A stretch of DNA of 64,000 nucleotides from Prochilodus magdalenae (lineage: Eukaryota > Chordata > Actinopteri > Characiformes > Prochilodontidae), in the NCBI GenBank assembly GCA_024036415.1, contig JAMWET010003098.1, positions 62,001 to 126,000 on the forward strand, written 5' to 3'. The translations under genes and the position numbers were made by a program. This document shows positions 1-13,400 of the stretch, one piece after another (position 1 is the first letter of the stretch; each line of letters starts with the position of its first letter). The notes beneath the pieces were generated by a model, which saw only the letters and a list, made by a program, of their open reading frames with translations, was not told where the DNA came from and made no database searches.

Positions 1-779
1 GAATCTGTTTACGGTCTAGTTATATTTAGTTCCTTTTTTAAAGACCTTTGAGCAAAGTGAACATAAAAAAAACTGAAAGTACTGAAGTAGTGCAGTAAAT
101 GAACAATTAGTAATAATTAAATAATAATAAATACTACTACTAATAATAATATTAATACCTTTTACTGTGGAGGCCTGGGCTATATCTTTGTATGCTGGGG
201 GTTGTTCCACAATTTAATCGTCCATGTACCATCATAAAACTGCCATTACATAAGCAAGCTGATGTCAGCTCTAGTTTAGAAAAAGACATTTTAAGCTCAT
301 AGAAGGCATGTATTTACCATATTCTTTAGAGCTGCAAGTCTCAGTTTAAGGTTTAAACTTGAACTTGAAAATACTTTGTGTGACTTTGTGTGCATGAATT
401 TCCACAGTAGCAACTGGCCTTTTTTAAAGTCTTGTTTGTACCTGTAAACATTGCCATGGTCCCAGTTCATTCAGCTGAAGTTCAGTGGTGGACAAAGGAC
501 ACAAACCATGTACCTGAGTTAAGGTAGAGATACCATAGGTAAAATATTCCCCCAGTTAATATAGAATTTCCTCCTTTTAGACCTCCACTGGAGTAAAAGT
601 ATTTACCTTCAAATTTCCCCAAATGTGGGGAGTAAACGTATCATGAGCTTTATGCATTATGGCTCTAATGTCCTATTATCATCAACTCAGTTTAGGTGAA
701 GAGACTCTAGTGTCTCTCTTATTCTGTAATAGAACATCATTAATTAGTCTGTCATTAATTGAATGTCTATTCAAATGAC
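1..779. other. 5' flank, nothing recognised
   Basis: AT-rich non-coding sequence with short TAA/TAAT runs near 110-160. No open frame of convincing length, no splice-phased coding block and no recognised repeat. Confidence 0.5.
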
Positions 780-926
780 ATTGACTGCTACTGCTGCATG
801 TTCACAGTAAAGTGCTGGATTCTTCAGTAGACCTTCAGAACCTGACCATGACGAGTAGCAGAAGAGTCCAGACACATACACGAGTGCAGTATCTCTGTAC
901 ACGCAACTTTCACAGACATTCTTCCT

Positions 927-958
<32 letters not shown>

Positions 959-1180
959 TCATTGTTTCTTTTTTTCTCAGACATTTTGACCTGCCTATTT
1001 TACTTTCTATCTTTTGTTGGTTTCATGCTACTCTCTCTCTCTCTTTCTCTCTTACTTGATCATTTCTTTATTTCTCTTTCTTTCTTTTTCAGACATTTTT
1101 TGTTAGATTTGTTCTTTCTTTCTTTCTTTTTCAAACATTTTTTGTTAGTTAGATTCATTAATTAGATTCATCATTAATTA
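780..1180. repeat. TTTC-rich unit, copy 1 of a duplicated segment
   Basis: A unique leader (783-920, containing GACTGCTACTGCTGCATG and GTAGACCTTCAGAACCTGA) runs into a (TTTC)n tract at about 921-960. It is followed by CT-rich sequence with repeated ACATTTTTTGTTAG blocks. The same leader and the same downstream text (ACATTTTGACCTGC, TTTCATGCTACTCTC) recur at 2960-3625, so this is a segmental duplication about 2.2 kb apart. Open frames over the tract on either strand are microsatellite artefacts. Confidence 0.9.
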
Positions 1181-2094
1181 GTCTGACACTGATGTCTATT
1201 CAAATGATCATAAGTGACAGAACCCTGAAGGAGAACACTTTTCATTAGCTAGAACCAAGCTCTGTCCAACAGCTCAAAACAAGCTCAAAACAAAGTGACT
1301 GCTGTACCCTGATTGGTGGGCTCACTTCCCACTTTATTTGTTTAGACATGTTACATTTATACGCACATATAAGCCAAAAAGAAGGACAGATTTGGCCAGA
1401 ATGTAGTGGAGTAATCAGTAAGATATTAGACTCTTAGTAAACAGTCACTTCAGCACAGATATACCAAAGCAACTACGTACTTAAGGACACTAACACATTA
1501 CAGACCCTCTGCAGTAGATTAACAGAAAGCACAGTCAGAGCTGCTTTATCATTACGTGAAAACAGAGTGAGCACATGTTTCTTAACTTAGTTAAATAACA
1601 GACAGACTTGTGAAAAATAAATTGAACGGGCTGCGTCTAGCAGAGAAGGACTGTCCAGTCTTGTGAGACTTTAACCGATAATTAATATATCACAAAATCA
1701 GCTGATTAGCCACACGTGCATTCACGCAGGTCTTGCTCACATTTTGTATTACCATCTGACCAAGGAGCCTTATTTGCTGTCAGACAAAAATGGACAGCAA
1801 AATGTTTAGACCATGTAAACCATGTCAACGGCTTCCATCTCTGCCATGATCGCTCAGCTGACTAACCTGCTCAACACACTGCAGCACAGCCCTTCTGTAG
1901 ACACCATGTGTTCAGGACTGTTCATCATGGGGCTGCCCATACACCGATTTGTTGATCATCTCCACCAAGATAAAAGATGATGACCTGCTGCCATTCAAAG
2001 CTAAGTTTGGCAGTGCCTGCCAATGGTGGTGGTACTAACAGGACGACTCATGGAGGGCACCACTGCTCGCTAAATGTCCACAATCATGGCTGTT
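1181..2094. other. 5' flank between repeats
   Basis: No supported gene. A 52-codon frame at 1822-1980 and an overlapping shifted frame look like decayed coding sequence of unknown origin, but I could not name a family. Confidence 0.4.
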
Positions 2095-2270
2095 GGGTCA
2101 GTCAGGCACAGTGATAGGTTACATGCATGGCAGAGCATGAAACTTGAATTATGTGCATGTCTCATGATGTCAAGCCCACCCACCAAGTTTCATTCCTGTC
2201 TGTTGATTCCTTCTGGGTGCAGCTATTTGTTCAGCTATTCTTATAATGAGTGTAACTTGATGAGCCCTGC
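2095..2270 (-). mobile_element. Tc1-like transposon fragment (family 1, terminal part)
   Basis: Contains CCCACCCACCAAGTTTCATT and CCTTCTGGGTGCAGCTATTTG. These correspond in reverse complement to the start of the transposase-bearing copy at 6005-6590 and to the 26566-27140 copy. Only the 5' end of the element is present. Confidence 0.65.
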
Positions 2271-2959
2271 TCTAATTTGTTAGTTTCCACTGAGGCACCA
2301 TGATGCATTGCACAGAAACAACATGCATGAAAATAAAGTGAACCATGAAGTTATGTAATGTAATGTTTGTCTTTAAACAAGGCTTAGATTGGCTTCCAGT
2401 TCACCCGCTTCGTTTTTTGACCCCTGGCTGTGATGTTCCTTTAAGTTCACCGTCTGGCCACTGGATGGTGCATGAAAGACAGAGCTTGGCTTACAGCACT
2501 GCTGACTGAGACCGATCCACTCACTTGCTCAGCTGCTGTGTTATTCCAGTTCCCCTGGGAGAAAAAGAAGTAGCTCACAAAATCATGTGCTTCATGGTAA
2601 GTTCAACATTTCTTTTCCTCTGGTTGCTCTTTTTAAATTCAGCAGTGAGTGAACTGAGACTGAATGATGGGAGTGTACTCACCCTGCTGCTGGGTTTGAG
2701 TTCACAGCTACAGTGGAAACTGGTTATTGATTTATTTCATGCTTCCTTATAATTTTCTTTGAGCTTGTATTTGTGCTAACCTCTGTTGTGAAACTGCCGG
2801 ATCCCTGCATGTGTGTGCATGGTTACAGAAGGAGGATATAGAAGGAGAATGAATAGTTAGTATGCAGAAGTTCTGACAGACCTGAAACTGCTTTTACAGA
2901 GCCTGTAACTCTGAACTGGAGACTGAAATCTGTCTGTGCTCTGCTGTGGGTTCATCACC
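2271..2959. other. 5' flank, nothing recognised
   Basis: Non-coding. Contains an AATAAA-like string near 2330 and a short spurious frame at 2525-2752 with no family resemblance. Confidence 0.4.
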
Positions 2960-3266
2960 CCAGACTGCTACTGCTGCATGTTCACATTAAAGTGCTGGAT
3001 TCTTCAGTAGACCTTCAGAACCTGAGCATGACGAGGAGCAGAAGAGTCCAGACACATGCACGAGTCCAGTATCTCTGTACACGCAACTATCACAGACATT
3101 CTTTCTTTCTTTCTTAGACAGTTTGTGTTAGTTAGATTCTTTCTTTCTTTCCTTCTTTCTTTCTTTCTTTCCTTCTTTCTTTCTTTTTCAGACATTTTTT
3201 GTTAGTTAGATTCTTTCTTTCTTTTCTTTCTTTCTTTCTTTCTTAGACATTTTTTGTTAGTTAGAT

Positions 3267-3329
<63 letters not shown>

Positions 3330-3376
3330 CAGACATTTTGTGTTAGTTAGATTCTTTCTTTCTTTCTTTCTTTCCT

Positions 3377-3408
<32 letters not shown>

Positions 3409-3680
3409 TTTCAGACATTTTTTGTTAGTTAGATTCTTTCTTTCTGTCTTTCTTTCGTTCTTTTGTTCTGTCTTTCCTTCTCAGACATTTTGACCTGCAT
3501 ATTGGTTTCATGCTACTCTCTCTCTCTCTCTTACTTGATCATTTCTTTCTTTGTCTTTTGATCTTTCTTACTTTCCTTCTTTCTTTCTTTCTTTCTTTTT
3601 CAGATATTTTGTTAGTTAGATTCTTTCTTTCCTTCTTTCTTTCTTTCCTTCTTTATTCTTTCTTTCTTTCTTCATTTCTC
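2960..3680. repeat. TTTC-rich unit, copy 2 (expanded)
   Basis: Second copy of the 780-1180 unit with the same leader. Its pyrimidine part is greatly expanded: about six blocks of (TTTC)n are separated by an AGACATTTTKTGTTAGTTAGATTC spacer, giving a higher-order repeat of roughly 60-110 bp. Copy 1 has only two or three such blocks, so expansion happened after the duplication. Confidence 0.9.
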
Positions 3681-6004
3681 ACCCTGTCTCGCCCCCACCC
3701 CCACCCTCTCTCTCTCTGATGGCCTACAGTTGATGGCACTCCTGCCATATGGTGCCAGTGTGAGAGAGCTTGCCCATTGCAGGCTGCCTGAGGAGACTGA
3801 GCCTAATTGCTGTACTATCATTAAAAGCACCACAAGACGGAGCGCATGGCTGCATCTATTTGTGCCCAGCAGTGATATGCTAATAGTGAGAGCTGCATCT
3901 GCGTCTTTTCTGGGAGAGACCGATGAGTCACGATCATCTACTGAACATCCTCAGGATTTCAGTAATTGAATAAATTTATTGACAGCGTGCTTCATTAGCC
4001 AGTCACTGCTCTCCTCAGAAGCTCAAGATAATTGCAGCGTGGAGACTGAAGAGAAACTACACAGGAAAACATGCTACTGTAGCTGGAATGAGCGTGGTGT
4101 GCATCAGAGGGTCAGAGAAAGTGAGAAAACATTGTACAGAGTCGATTTCAATATGAGTGCCATTCCTGCATCTGTTGTATTTTTAATAACTCCAGATCTG
4201 TCCTCTTTCATGATACAAACTGTGTCGTAAATCGGGAGGATAAAATAAAACAGACTCACTGGAGGTGATTTGGTCTGTTTAGTGAAGTGAGGTCTGGTCT
4301 TCAGCACTGCCCTTGTTCATGTGCTCCTCTAGAGTCGGGGCCAGACTGTCAGCTGTGGTTAAAGCAGGTGAGCACGCAGAGCTCCGCCTGAAAGTGTGGT
4401 CTCACAAGCTCAAATCGCTCTGGCCTTATTCACGCTAAAAGGCTAAGGCAACGAACCTGCTATTGTTCCTAGACTCAGGACACTCCTCAAGTGAGTATGG
4501 GACATGTATTTGTTGTTATATTCATCTTTTTGTCAGATTGTTTCCATTGGTGACTTTTTTTGTGTTTCCTGTTTAATTTGAAATCTGATTTGTAGATATT
4601 TTTTTTAGACAGCGATTATATTTACATACATATATGTGTATATGTGTAAGTGCAAATGTAGAACTACTTTTTCATTCAACTTTGACCCTAAAGATTAGTG
4701 CACAGATTGCAGGTCACATAGCAATACCATTAACAATCATGCCTAGCTAGAGGCTAACAAACTGGTAAAGAAGAGAATGATAGAAGACAGTCACTAACAA
4801 TTTAGAGCTGGAGGGACTATTCAACTATTCAAAGAAAGTATCGTGCCAGAGATGAGCTAAGGTGGAGCTCAAAGCTGCACACCACACATCCTTGGTTTCA
4901 GAACACATCATGACCTTTTCTTATCACCTTTCTCAAAACCGTATTTAAAAAAGAACTTACAATATTAGTGACCCATTTGTTCCTTAACAAGTAATTCCAA
5001 AGATTTGAGGTATTTCATCCTCTGCCGTGAATGGCATCAATAAAAGATTCCGGAAATCTGGAGAAATCTGGTGTGTGAATAACAGCCCAGACAGTCACAC
5101 CTTAATGCCTGTGACCTTTGATCCCCCAGATGGCAATGCATTAAAAACTAGAATGCTTCTGTCATGGACATCGCCGTGTTGACTTGAAATACTTTGACAA
5201 AATGCAAACATCAATTTAATTAAACTTAATTTATTATCATAAAGACGTATGAACATTCTAAACAGGGGCTTTGTCAGGTACAGCAGAATTAACTAATCAC
5301 TTCTGTCTGTCTGTTTTTTTTTTAAGTGAGATTAGAAGTTATTAGAAATGTGCATTTTACTTTAATGCAGTGAAATTAATAATATGCATTGCAATGCACA
5401 GTCGTTATATATATATATATATGTATATGAATATATACAGTATATTGTGTGTGTGTGCTCAGTGTGCAGTGATGCTAATCATTCAGACAGCTATGATGTC
5501 AGGTGTTTCACACACTGCAGTAATAGCTGTCAGATTCTGTCACTGAAGGGGTCTATGTAATCTGTGTTGCCAGAGTGATTACTACTGGTCTTGCTGAAGC
5601 TGACATTTTGGACTCGGTGTGTGTGTGTGTGTGCGTGTTTGTGTGTGTGTGTGTATACCTTCTCATTAAGGTCTGATTTCCTGCACTTGTCCAGCCCCCA
5701 CGTCTCTCACTGTCATCTTGGTTACTAATGAACTGCCAGAAGAATGGCCACACTACTCATTTGTAATTTCTGATCGGTGTTTACCACGCGGTAGGCAAGG
5801 CTAAGAGTGCTCTGGCTACCGCTGCATGAGTGCATCTGCTGATTAGTAGATTATGATTGAAGTGCTTCTGTCTCTCTACCTATGATGTGCTAATATAAAA
5901 ATAGAAGGAAATATCTATTTAACATGATCAAGCTTTAATAATTGCAAATAAAATCTCATTTTTCAATATGTGATATTCAACAAATAATATTGTAATATTT
6001 TATA
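3681..6004. other. 5' flank / possible upstream intron
   Basis: No gene supported. A CAG|GTGAGC string near 4365-4373 could be a donor of a non-coding first exon, but there is no independent support for transcription. A TA-rich stretch lies at 5407-5445. Confidence 0.35.
5617..5655. repeat. (TG)n microsatellite
   Basis: Alternating GT dinucleotides with two interruptions. Confidence 0.9.
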
Positions 6005-6590
6005 TATACACTCAGAAGTACAGTTGCACAAACTATTGCACCAGAAGCAATCAAGGGACAGAATAGAAATTTGGTGGGCAGGTTTGACATGCAGACAATT
6101 GAAGTTTCATGTTCTGCCACGCATGTGGTGTAAGCAAAGATGGTCCTTATCGCTGCATCTGATTGGCCAATCTTCCACGATTGCAGGACATTTAGCGAAT
6201 CCCACTGTTAGTGCTAGCACCACTGGCAGACAGCTGCACAACACAGGACTACATGCACACAGACCCTTATGACTGCTGTGCTTAATATCACGACAATGCA
6301 GCCAAAGACCACAATGGTATCATGCCAAACTGTCATGGAGTGACTCTGAATGGCAGCGAGTCTTCTTAAAGGCCAACAAATTTGTGTGTGGAGGCACTAT
6401 GGTCACATCACATGGCCAGAAAGTCTGGTGTCACTCCACCTCCACTCCTAACGCAACATCTGTAGGAACTGTGTTAGAATATTCAAGCTGCATGGGATGG
6501 ACTATCACAGGTCACCTTTAGGGACCTCTATAACCCCATGCTGAGATGTCTAAATGTTGCATTAACAAACATGGCGCCCCTTAAACTATA
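6005..6590 (+). mobile_element. Tc1-like transposon remnant (family 1)
   Basis: Starts within the ATATACACTCAGAAGTACAG region and carries a broken transposase frame. Residues such as IAGHLANPTVSASTTGRQLH followed by NTGLHAHRPL match the second helix-turn-helix region of fish Tc1-like transposases. A stop and frame changes follow, then blocks resembling the catalytic half (WSDSEWQRVFLKANKF). It is inactive. The same family occurs in minus orientation at 2095-2270 and 26566-27140. Confidence 0.75.
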
Positions 6591-6689
6591 CTAAAGAAAA
6601 GGTTTACTCACAAATGATTACCATTCAGTCAAAAGCTTCCCTTGATCAGGTTTGTTGTTAAGAACTTTAAAAGCTTAATGTTTTGAAAT

Positions 6690-6990
6690 TGTAGGCCCAT
6701 GTCCAGTCACTCTCCACCCTAGTAGACACATTTGCTGTTTTGCTCCACCTTTTAGATGTATAGTCAGAGAAAGTAGCTCATCCTCTACTCAGTGCGGTAG
6801 TAAGAATGACCCTGCATGGTGATGGTCCTGACTGAACAAGGTAAAAGCGGCCTAACGTTGTAGGCAGGGACACAGCCTGTAACTGTAGAACTAACAAGTG
6901 CACCCATATAACTGGAGCTAGTAAAATAGAGAATGAGTGTATCTATAAGAGGCTCTCTGTAGAGGATGTTTTCAATTATTTTCACCAAAT
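6690..6990. mobile_element. fragment of the TIR element family seen at 32602-33159
   Basis: The text around 6697-6790 (CCAGTCACTCTCCACCC, CTCCACCTTTTAGATGTA, AGTCAGAGAAAGTAGCTCAT) resembles the internal part of a very common fish inverted-repeat element whose more complete copy lies in intron 7. The right boundary is unclear. Confidence 0.4.
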
Positions 6991-7353
6991 CACCATAATA
7001 TGTAACCTGACAAGGAGAGCTACATACTGTATATACTATATATAGAGTAAGGTACTATTATTATCACCATAGCCACAACATGTCCTATAATGAAGTGAAG
7101 ATTTGAAAGAGATTGACTATGCAAATAACTTTTTTAGAGACCACGCCCCCCATGCCACCACAGTTGGCTAGAAATGTGGACAACAGCAGGAGTGGCTGCC
7201 GCAAAATGAGAGGGAAGCCTAAAACCAAAACCACTACCACTGGGACTATACACAGCTCAGTCCCCGGCTGTTGTTTTTTTTCTGGGTGGATCTGATCTTG
7301 ACTTTACAGTGTTCACTTTGATAGCTGCATGGATTTTTCTGAATGTCTTCTAG

Positions 7354-7458
7354 TGCAAAACGAAGCAGTGAAGCGGGCGAGGTAGCTCATCACCATGGCG
7401 TCAGATGCCAGTTCCATGCTAGAGGCAGCCTTGGAGCAAATGGATGACATTATAGCGG
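7354..7458 (+). CDS. ppfibp2: ppfibp2 exon 1 (5' UTR end and start codon)
   Basis: An acceptor at TTCTAG (7352-7353) precedes 41 nt of 5' UTR, so further untranslated exon(s) should lie upstream. The ATG at 7395 sits in a strong context (CACCATGG) and encodes MASDASSMLEAALEQMDDII followed by A and a split Gly codon, matching the liprin-beta N-terminus nearly residue for residue. The donor is GG|GTAAGA at 7459 and the exon ends in phase 1. Confidence 0.93.
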
Positions 7459-10400
7459 GTAAGAATTGCACTTCAGTTGCGAACATGTCTTTTATCTCTT
7501 TGAGGGATCACTTCCCACGATGTGTGCGGATAAATATGAATGCGGCGACGAGTGTCAGCAAAAGTTGCTTAGGTAGAGCAATGCTTTGCTTTTCACTGCT
7601 GTATTTCTTGCACTTTCTGTTTCAGATTGCATCATGATCCTGACTTGTCATAAGAGTAGCAACATATCAAAAGTGAATAGAACATATGCAGCTGTCTAAA
7701 AGATGCCTGTAAATCCTTTTATACGAGGGTCCGCTCTGCTCTTTTTTTTCCTGTCCCCATTTCTTTCCACTAGTGCCTTCCCTCCAGCCTCTGAGGTGCA
7801 GAAAGCATTTTCTACGAGAGAGCAACTTTTATGACAGCCCTGCTTATCACTACTGAAATAGCTTCGTGAATGGGCTTTGAAGGTGCCAGGTTGAAACAGA
7901 ACACTAGCAAGCACTCATGTGCTGATGAGAAAGATAGGCATAAGAAAGAAATGGCATGATTACTTATGCATGCCTCTTTTATTGGTCCACAACATATGCT
8001 TCCAAAAGTGGAACACATGAGAAACATGTGGGAAGAACTGGGGAAAAAACATGGATATTAAAACTGGCAGATCTATGTGGGACACCATGTAGCATTGAAT
8101 ACATTAACTGTAGTCAGTCAAATCTGAGCATAGCACAATCATTTGCCTGCTTATTAACACCATGAATGGCATAATTCAACAGGGTATTAGAGGCATGTGG
8201 TTAATTGTTGCTTCTGTGTGCAAATAAAGAGGTATGAGTTTAGAGCTCTGAGTTTAATGTGCTACGGTTGTTCAAAGCTTTATGTATGAACTGAATGGCG
8301 TTCTGCAAAGGTGACAGGTTCAGAAATCAAGGCACAGCTCCCCGGGATAGAACTGGAGTGATTATTCTAGGAAAATGTATCATTTTGATACACTGAGGCT
8401 AAAAGCTCAGAGAAAACAGTAGAATGCTGGGGAACTCCAGTTCAGTTAATGGAGTATAGTTGATAATTGTGCTGCTGTCCTGAGATATCTGTTAAAAATC
8501 TGTTCTTTACTGCAACAAACCAATACCAAGGCATTTAACCATCCCGTGAGTCAAAACATCAATCTGGTTAAAATGTTTTGACCTCTCATCAAAATAATTA
8601 AAGAAACCACCCTTTGTGTTATATCTGCTAAAAGACCTGTAACTGTATAGGAGTCTATATACCAGTATAAATTTGCTTACACTTTGACCATATTTCAATG
8701 CTGCTTGAAAGGTGTGGATGCTTCCTTAACTAGGCAGGACTTGCAGTCCATACAAATCAGCACATATTACAAATTCAAGCATTGATTTGATTTTAACAGA
8801 GGTAGCTCATTGCCATCTCACAGTACTCTAACGCTCTAACTCTAACGGAACTTAATGTTCAGCTTATCGAACAATTTTTTTTTTTACCTTGCGTGTTTAA
8901 GGTGATAGTAAGTTACCTACTGGGGTGTGGGTGACAGGATTCATAGATTGAGAAGAGATGGTACAGTCCAGTGAATGCTTCGTTCCATGTGTGGAAAGTG
9001 GGTCCAAAGCAGATGTTAATGGCTAGCTAAACGTGATTGCGTTAAGTGATTGAGTGATTGCCTTTGGGCATGCCAAAGACCATAGTTTGAAGGAAGTAGC
9101 TGGAAGTATATGGTCATATTGGTCTACCAGCAGTGGCTAAAATCCCAGTCCACAAGAAATTCCCTTCAGAATTGTGCCAGGCAAGGCATCCACCAAATCT
9201 GGCCCAACTGCGCAATTCTTTAATGCAAGAGTGGCTGAACATTGATGTGACCTACATCCAGAAACTTGTCCAGTCCATGCCAAGTCAGATCGCAGCTGTT
9301 CATGCTTGTTTGTGACGATATTACAGATCTGTTACATTTCAGTCAGATTACATTTTATTAATCTGCTGAGCTGAACCTCACCTCAGCATTCAAATCTGGC
9401 AGGTTAAGGTCATCAAAGTTTTACTTGTAGTCAATTCCACTGTAATGTATTATCTATATCATGAGTAAAATATCGATCCGTTTTTACACCAAGTGAGAAT
9501 CTCATGATGAATGGACCAAGAGAAATGGCCCAAAACTGTTTGGAAAGATGTCTGATTCCATTGTTTTTTGGCCTCTTCTATAAAGTTGCCTTTTTGGAGA
9601 TACGCGTTTTTCTTTGGACAGCGATGTTATAGAAATTAGATATTCAGATATCTTGTAGCTGTAATGAAATACAGAAGTTTTTGTGTACTGTCATGATGTA
9701 ACGCTGTTACATGTACACCGTTACTGGTCATTCTAGAGTATCTGGACTATACTTTAACGGTTGCACACAATTTTTATTTACTCCAGAAGTCTGTGATGCA
9801 TTTTGCTAATGATAATTTGCTGGATAATGCAACTGTGACTTGTCCTTCAGAACTCATTTACCCAGTGAGGTCTCAAAAGATATACACCATTTGTGGGAAT
9901 GCTCTTGTTGGTATGGACATGGACAGATGTGGATTTTGTTCTATATTATTCTAGATAATATATCTAGATTTCACAAAATCAAAAACCCAGTTTACACCTG
10001 CTCACATCATGTGATAAGTATCTGGATTGTATCCTAATAAGATTAACATTTACACTTGGTAGTCAAAATCGTCTATAGTTAGTCAGACTGAAATCCAATT
10101 TCTGTATAGAATGCAATATGCTGATCTGCTTGTTAAGCAGCAACTAGTTAGTTATTGTTTATCTGTTCAGTCTCTGTTTCTGTAATTTATTTTAGGGAGG
10201 GGTTTTGGTTTTACTGGGAAGAGTTTTGGTTGTACTAGAAGGAGTTTCAGTTGGAGTGGGAGGTGTTTCAACTGGACTGTAAGGATTTGTTGTTGTACAG
10301 GGTGGAGATTTAGTTGGACTGGGAGGGGTTTCGGTTGTACTGTAAGGAGATTTACTTGTAATGGGAAAGGTTTATGTTGTACTGGGAGAAATTTTGGTTG

Positions 10401-13400
10401 TACAGGTAGGGGTTTTGGTTCTTCTGGGAAGGGTTTTGATGGTATTAGGATAAGCTGGTAGGAGTTTCAGTGTTTTAGAAGGGGTTTTAGTTGTACTGGT
10501 AGGAGTTGTAGTATGACTGAGAGGGGTTTTAGTTGTGCTGGGAGGAGTTTTTGTTGTACTGGGAGATATTTTGATTGTACAAGGAGCAGATTTAGTTGGA
10601 CTGGGAGGGGTTTTTGTTGTACTGGGAGATATTTTAATTGTACAAGGAGCAGATTTAGTTGTACTGGGAGTGGTTTTGTCGAATATCTTGACAAGATTTA
10701 TGGGTTTACACTGTTATAACATCTGGCTCCAACGCATCTCAGACCACCTCCTAAAGTGGTTTGAGTAATCTGATTTGTATCTGTTCTAAATGCGTCTTGG
10801 CTGCATTACACTTGCATTTTTATGTGCCTTGGCCTCATCCAGAAATAATCCTGGTACCCCTGATGCGTATGTAACCTGGGGCTATATTATACTAAGACTC
10901 AACAGACATCCTTTTTAGTGATGTTTGACATGATGTGGTTATGCCAAGTGTGGGCAGAGCTAGACCTAAAATCCAGACTTTTAAAATACAGACATCCGTG
11001 ATTATCAGTTGAATGAACACACTGAACTGATCATGTTTCTGTTTAAACATTTTTATGGTTGCCAGTTGTACAGTAAAGATCTGAAAGTTTATTCACAGGA
11101 CTACAATCATCCATTCTGCCTGCACTCTGCTATGCTTTAATCAGCAGTAACTATTACATAATAACACTCTACAAGCGTTTCAGATCAGTCAGATGCTTCA
11201 CACTTAGTAGCACCTCATGGTTTAAGAGTGCATTCCTCACTCTGTTGAAGTGATGTGTTATGCAGTCACGCCAGAATGTGAATGCACAGATCATGACAGT
11301 GCAAAGAGAAATATTTGCCTGACATGGCGTGCAGTTCTTCGTGATGCGGTTGGTTTTTGTGCAACGTGGTATTGCAGTGCTTTTCTTGTTCTCTTATGTA
11401 ATGACCATGTCTGTGTGTGTGGGATGGAGCAGGGCTGTGTAAGGGCAGAGTCTGGTAAGATCCTCTCCTACATGGTTCAGACATTACCTCTGACAGCTCT
11501 CTAATAAGGACTGGGCCTGGGAGGCATCAAGCCGTCATCTCATATATACCAGTGGTCTTTTTTTATCCATTGAAAATCAACTACCTTCAGAATATAAGCT
11601 ATGACACTATAAAGCACTTCCTGTTACATGGACTGTGAAGACATCTTAGTGAACGATTAGCCTGATTCTAGGTACAACATGGCAATCTGGATATGGTACT
11701 AAGCTCATCAAACAAAAAATGAGTCACCTGTGACTGAAACAAGCATGTTAACAGCTGCGATGTGATTTGGCATGGACTGGACACGTTTCTGGATGTAGGT
11801 CACTCTTACATCAAAGAACTGAGCAGTTGGGGCAGATGTAGTGAAAGCTTTTCCTGGCACAATTCTAAGAATTTCCTGTATACTGGGATTTTAGCTACTG
11901 CTGGTAGACCCGTGTGACCGTACGCTTCCAGGCACCTTCATGTTCAGTTACTTTCTTCACACAATGGCAATCACTCCCTTTGGCCAGTCATTAACATCCA
12001 CTTTGCAACCCATTTTCACACATGGAACAAACATTCAGTTTGTCATCCGTGTTATATTTAATAAATTAGTATTCTTCATACTTTTCTTGTAATGGAGATA
12101 TTGGTAAATTGTAATTTTTGTTTAAATCAATAAATAAAATGTGTTTTTTTTTCTTTTTGTCTTTTGAAGTGTCTCCTGAGACAACATGGTGAATGTGGAA
12201 AGAATATTTTAAAACATGAAGGACCATTTGTCTTAAGGGTGGTCCTGCAAAAGCAGCTCTTTAAAGTGGCTTGCATTTTAACCATCTAAAGAGAACAATC
12301 TAAAATTGCAGCGCCCAGTCCGGTACAGCTCTCTAAAAGCTGGGAGACAGTGCCATCTGGTGGATAAAGTCAGTCATTTTTCATGTGATTGAAAATCTTC
12401 TTCTAGGTCCTTAAACTGATTTACTGAGGGTCATTTTAAATAACTCGGGAGGATAAAAGTAAACTAAGACAGGAACTCGACAGTAATATAAAACCTTAAT
12501 AACAGCTTAATAGGAGCATTTGAATTTGTTTATCTTAAAGATGAAAGTGGACATGCAGCCACGCTAAGACCATTACAGACCACAACATGTGTGGCCTTCC
12601 AACACCATCCAACCCCCACACCATTAACTACAGTGGAAATTCCACTGATAAAAGAAGCATGTTCTTTCTCAGGGTGTAGGTAATGGGTTTGCCTTTAATG
12701 AGATACCACCGACTGTGTTATATAAGCTTCAAGCTGCCAACATCAACAAGCAGGGACCATAACATTAAACCTAAACAAGCACTGTACCTTTCATGTGCAC
12801 ATCAATGAAACTAAATGAAAGTGAATGGAAATTTCCATTCTGGTGCCAACACTTCTGCAGCACTGCAGCAAAAGCATGCATGAAATTTACATGGATAAAA
12901 GGTTTTATAACAACACAGCGTCTGCCAGCAGTAAGCAAACTGAAAGACAAAGCTGTGTTTAGGGAATACTCTATATTTTATTCATGTGGAAAAATGTGTA
13001 TTTTTGTATCTGACTGAATCAAACAAGATGTGTCTTCACTCCAGGCTCCAAGGCTGTAGTGCCAGCAGACGCAGCAAGCCGTGCTCTGGTTCCACTGCCC
13101 TCCGCAGACAGTAGCCCCTCGGAGAGGGTCCTGCAACTGGCTGAGGAGCTGAAAGGCGCCCTGGATGGTCAGGAGGACAAGGATTCGCTGGGGAGACAGG
13201 TTCCCTCCAACACAGCACACACTCTCCTGCTGTGGCTGGACAAAAGCCTGGTACGCATTGTTGTGCTTCGCTGAAAACACTAAGGGAATGGGACGGTTCT
13301 AACAGTAGTGGATTGTGTTTTATAGTTCTACTGAAAGAACCAAACTACCAAAGGAAACAAATGAAGCTCTGGTTTGAATAGGAACTCAGCCTTAATGCTT

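Larger units (their letters stand above)
7459..13044 (+). other. ppfibp2 intron 1
   Basis: A 5.6-kb intron holding transposon copies at 8970-9316 and 11750-12040 in opposite orientation, a minisatellite at 10190-10685 and a CTCF-like motif at 12351. No additional coding block was found. Confidence 0.8.

Noticed and set aside
812..1165. 117-codon plus frame over the TTTC tract
   Set aside because: Phe/Leu/Ser low-complexity translation of a microsatellite with no recognised domain.
1822..1980. 52-codon frame with an overlapping shifted frame, possible decayed gene
   Set aside because: Looks vaguely protein-like but too short and broken to assign to any family.
4320..4372. Possible non-coding first exon with CAG|GTGAGC donor
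   Set aside because: A donor-like string alone is not enough; no promoter or homology evidence.
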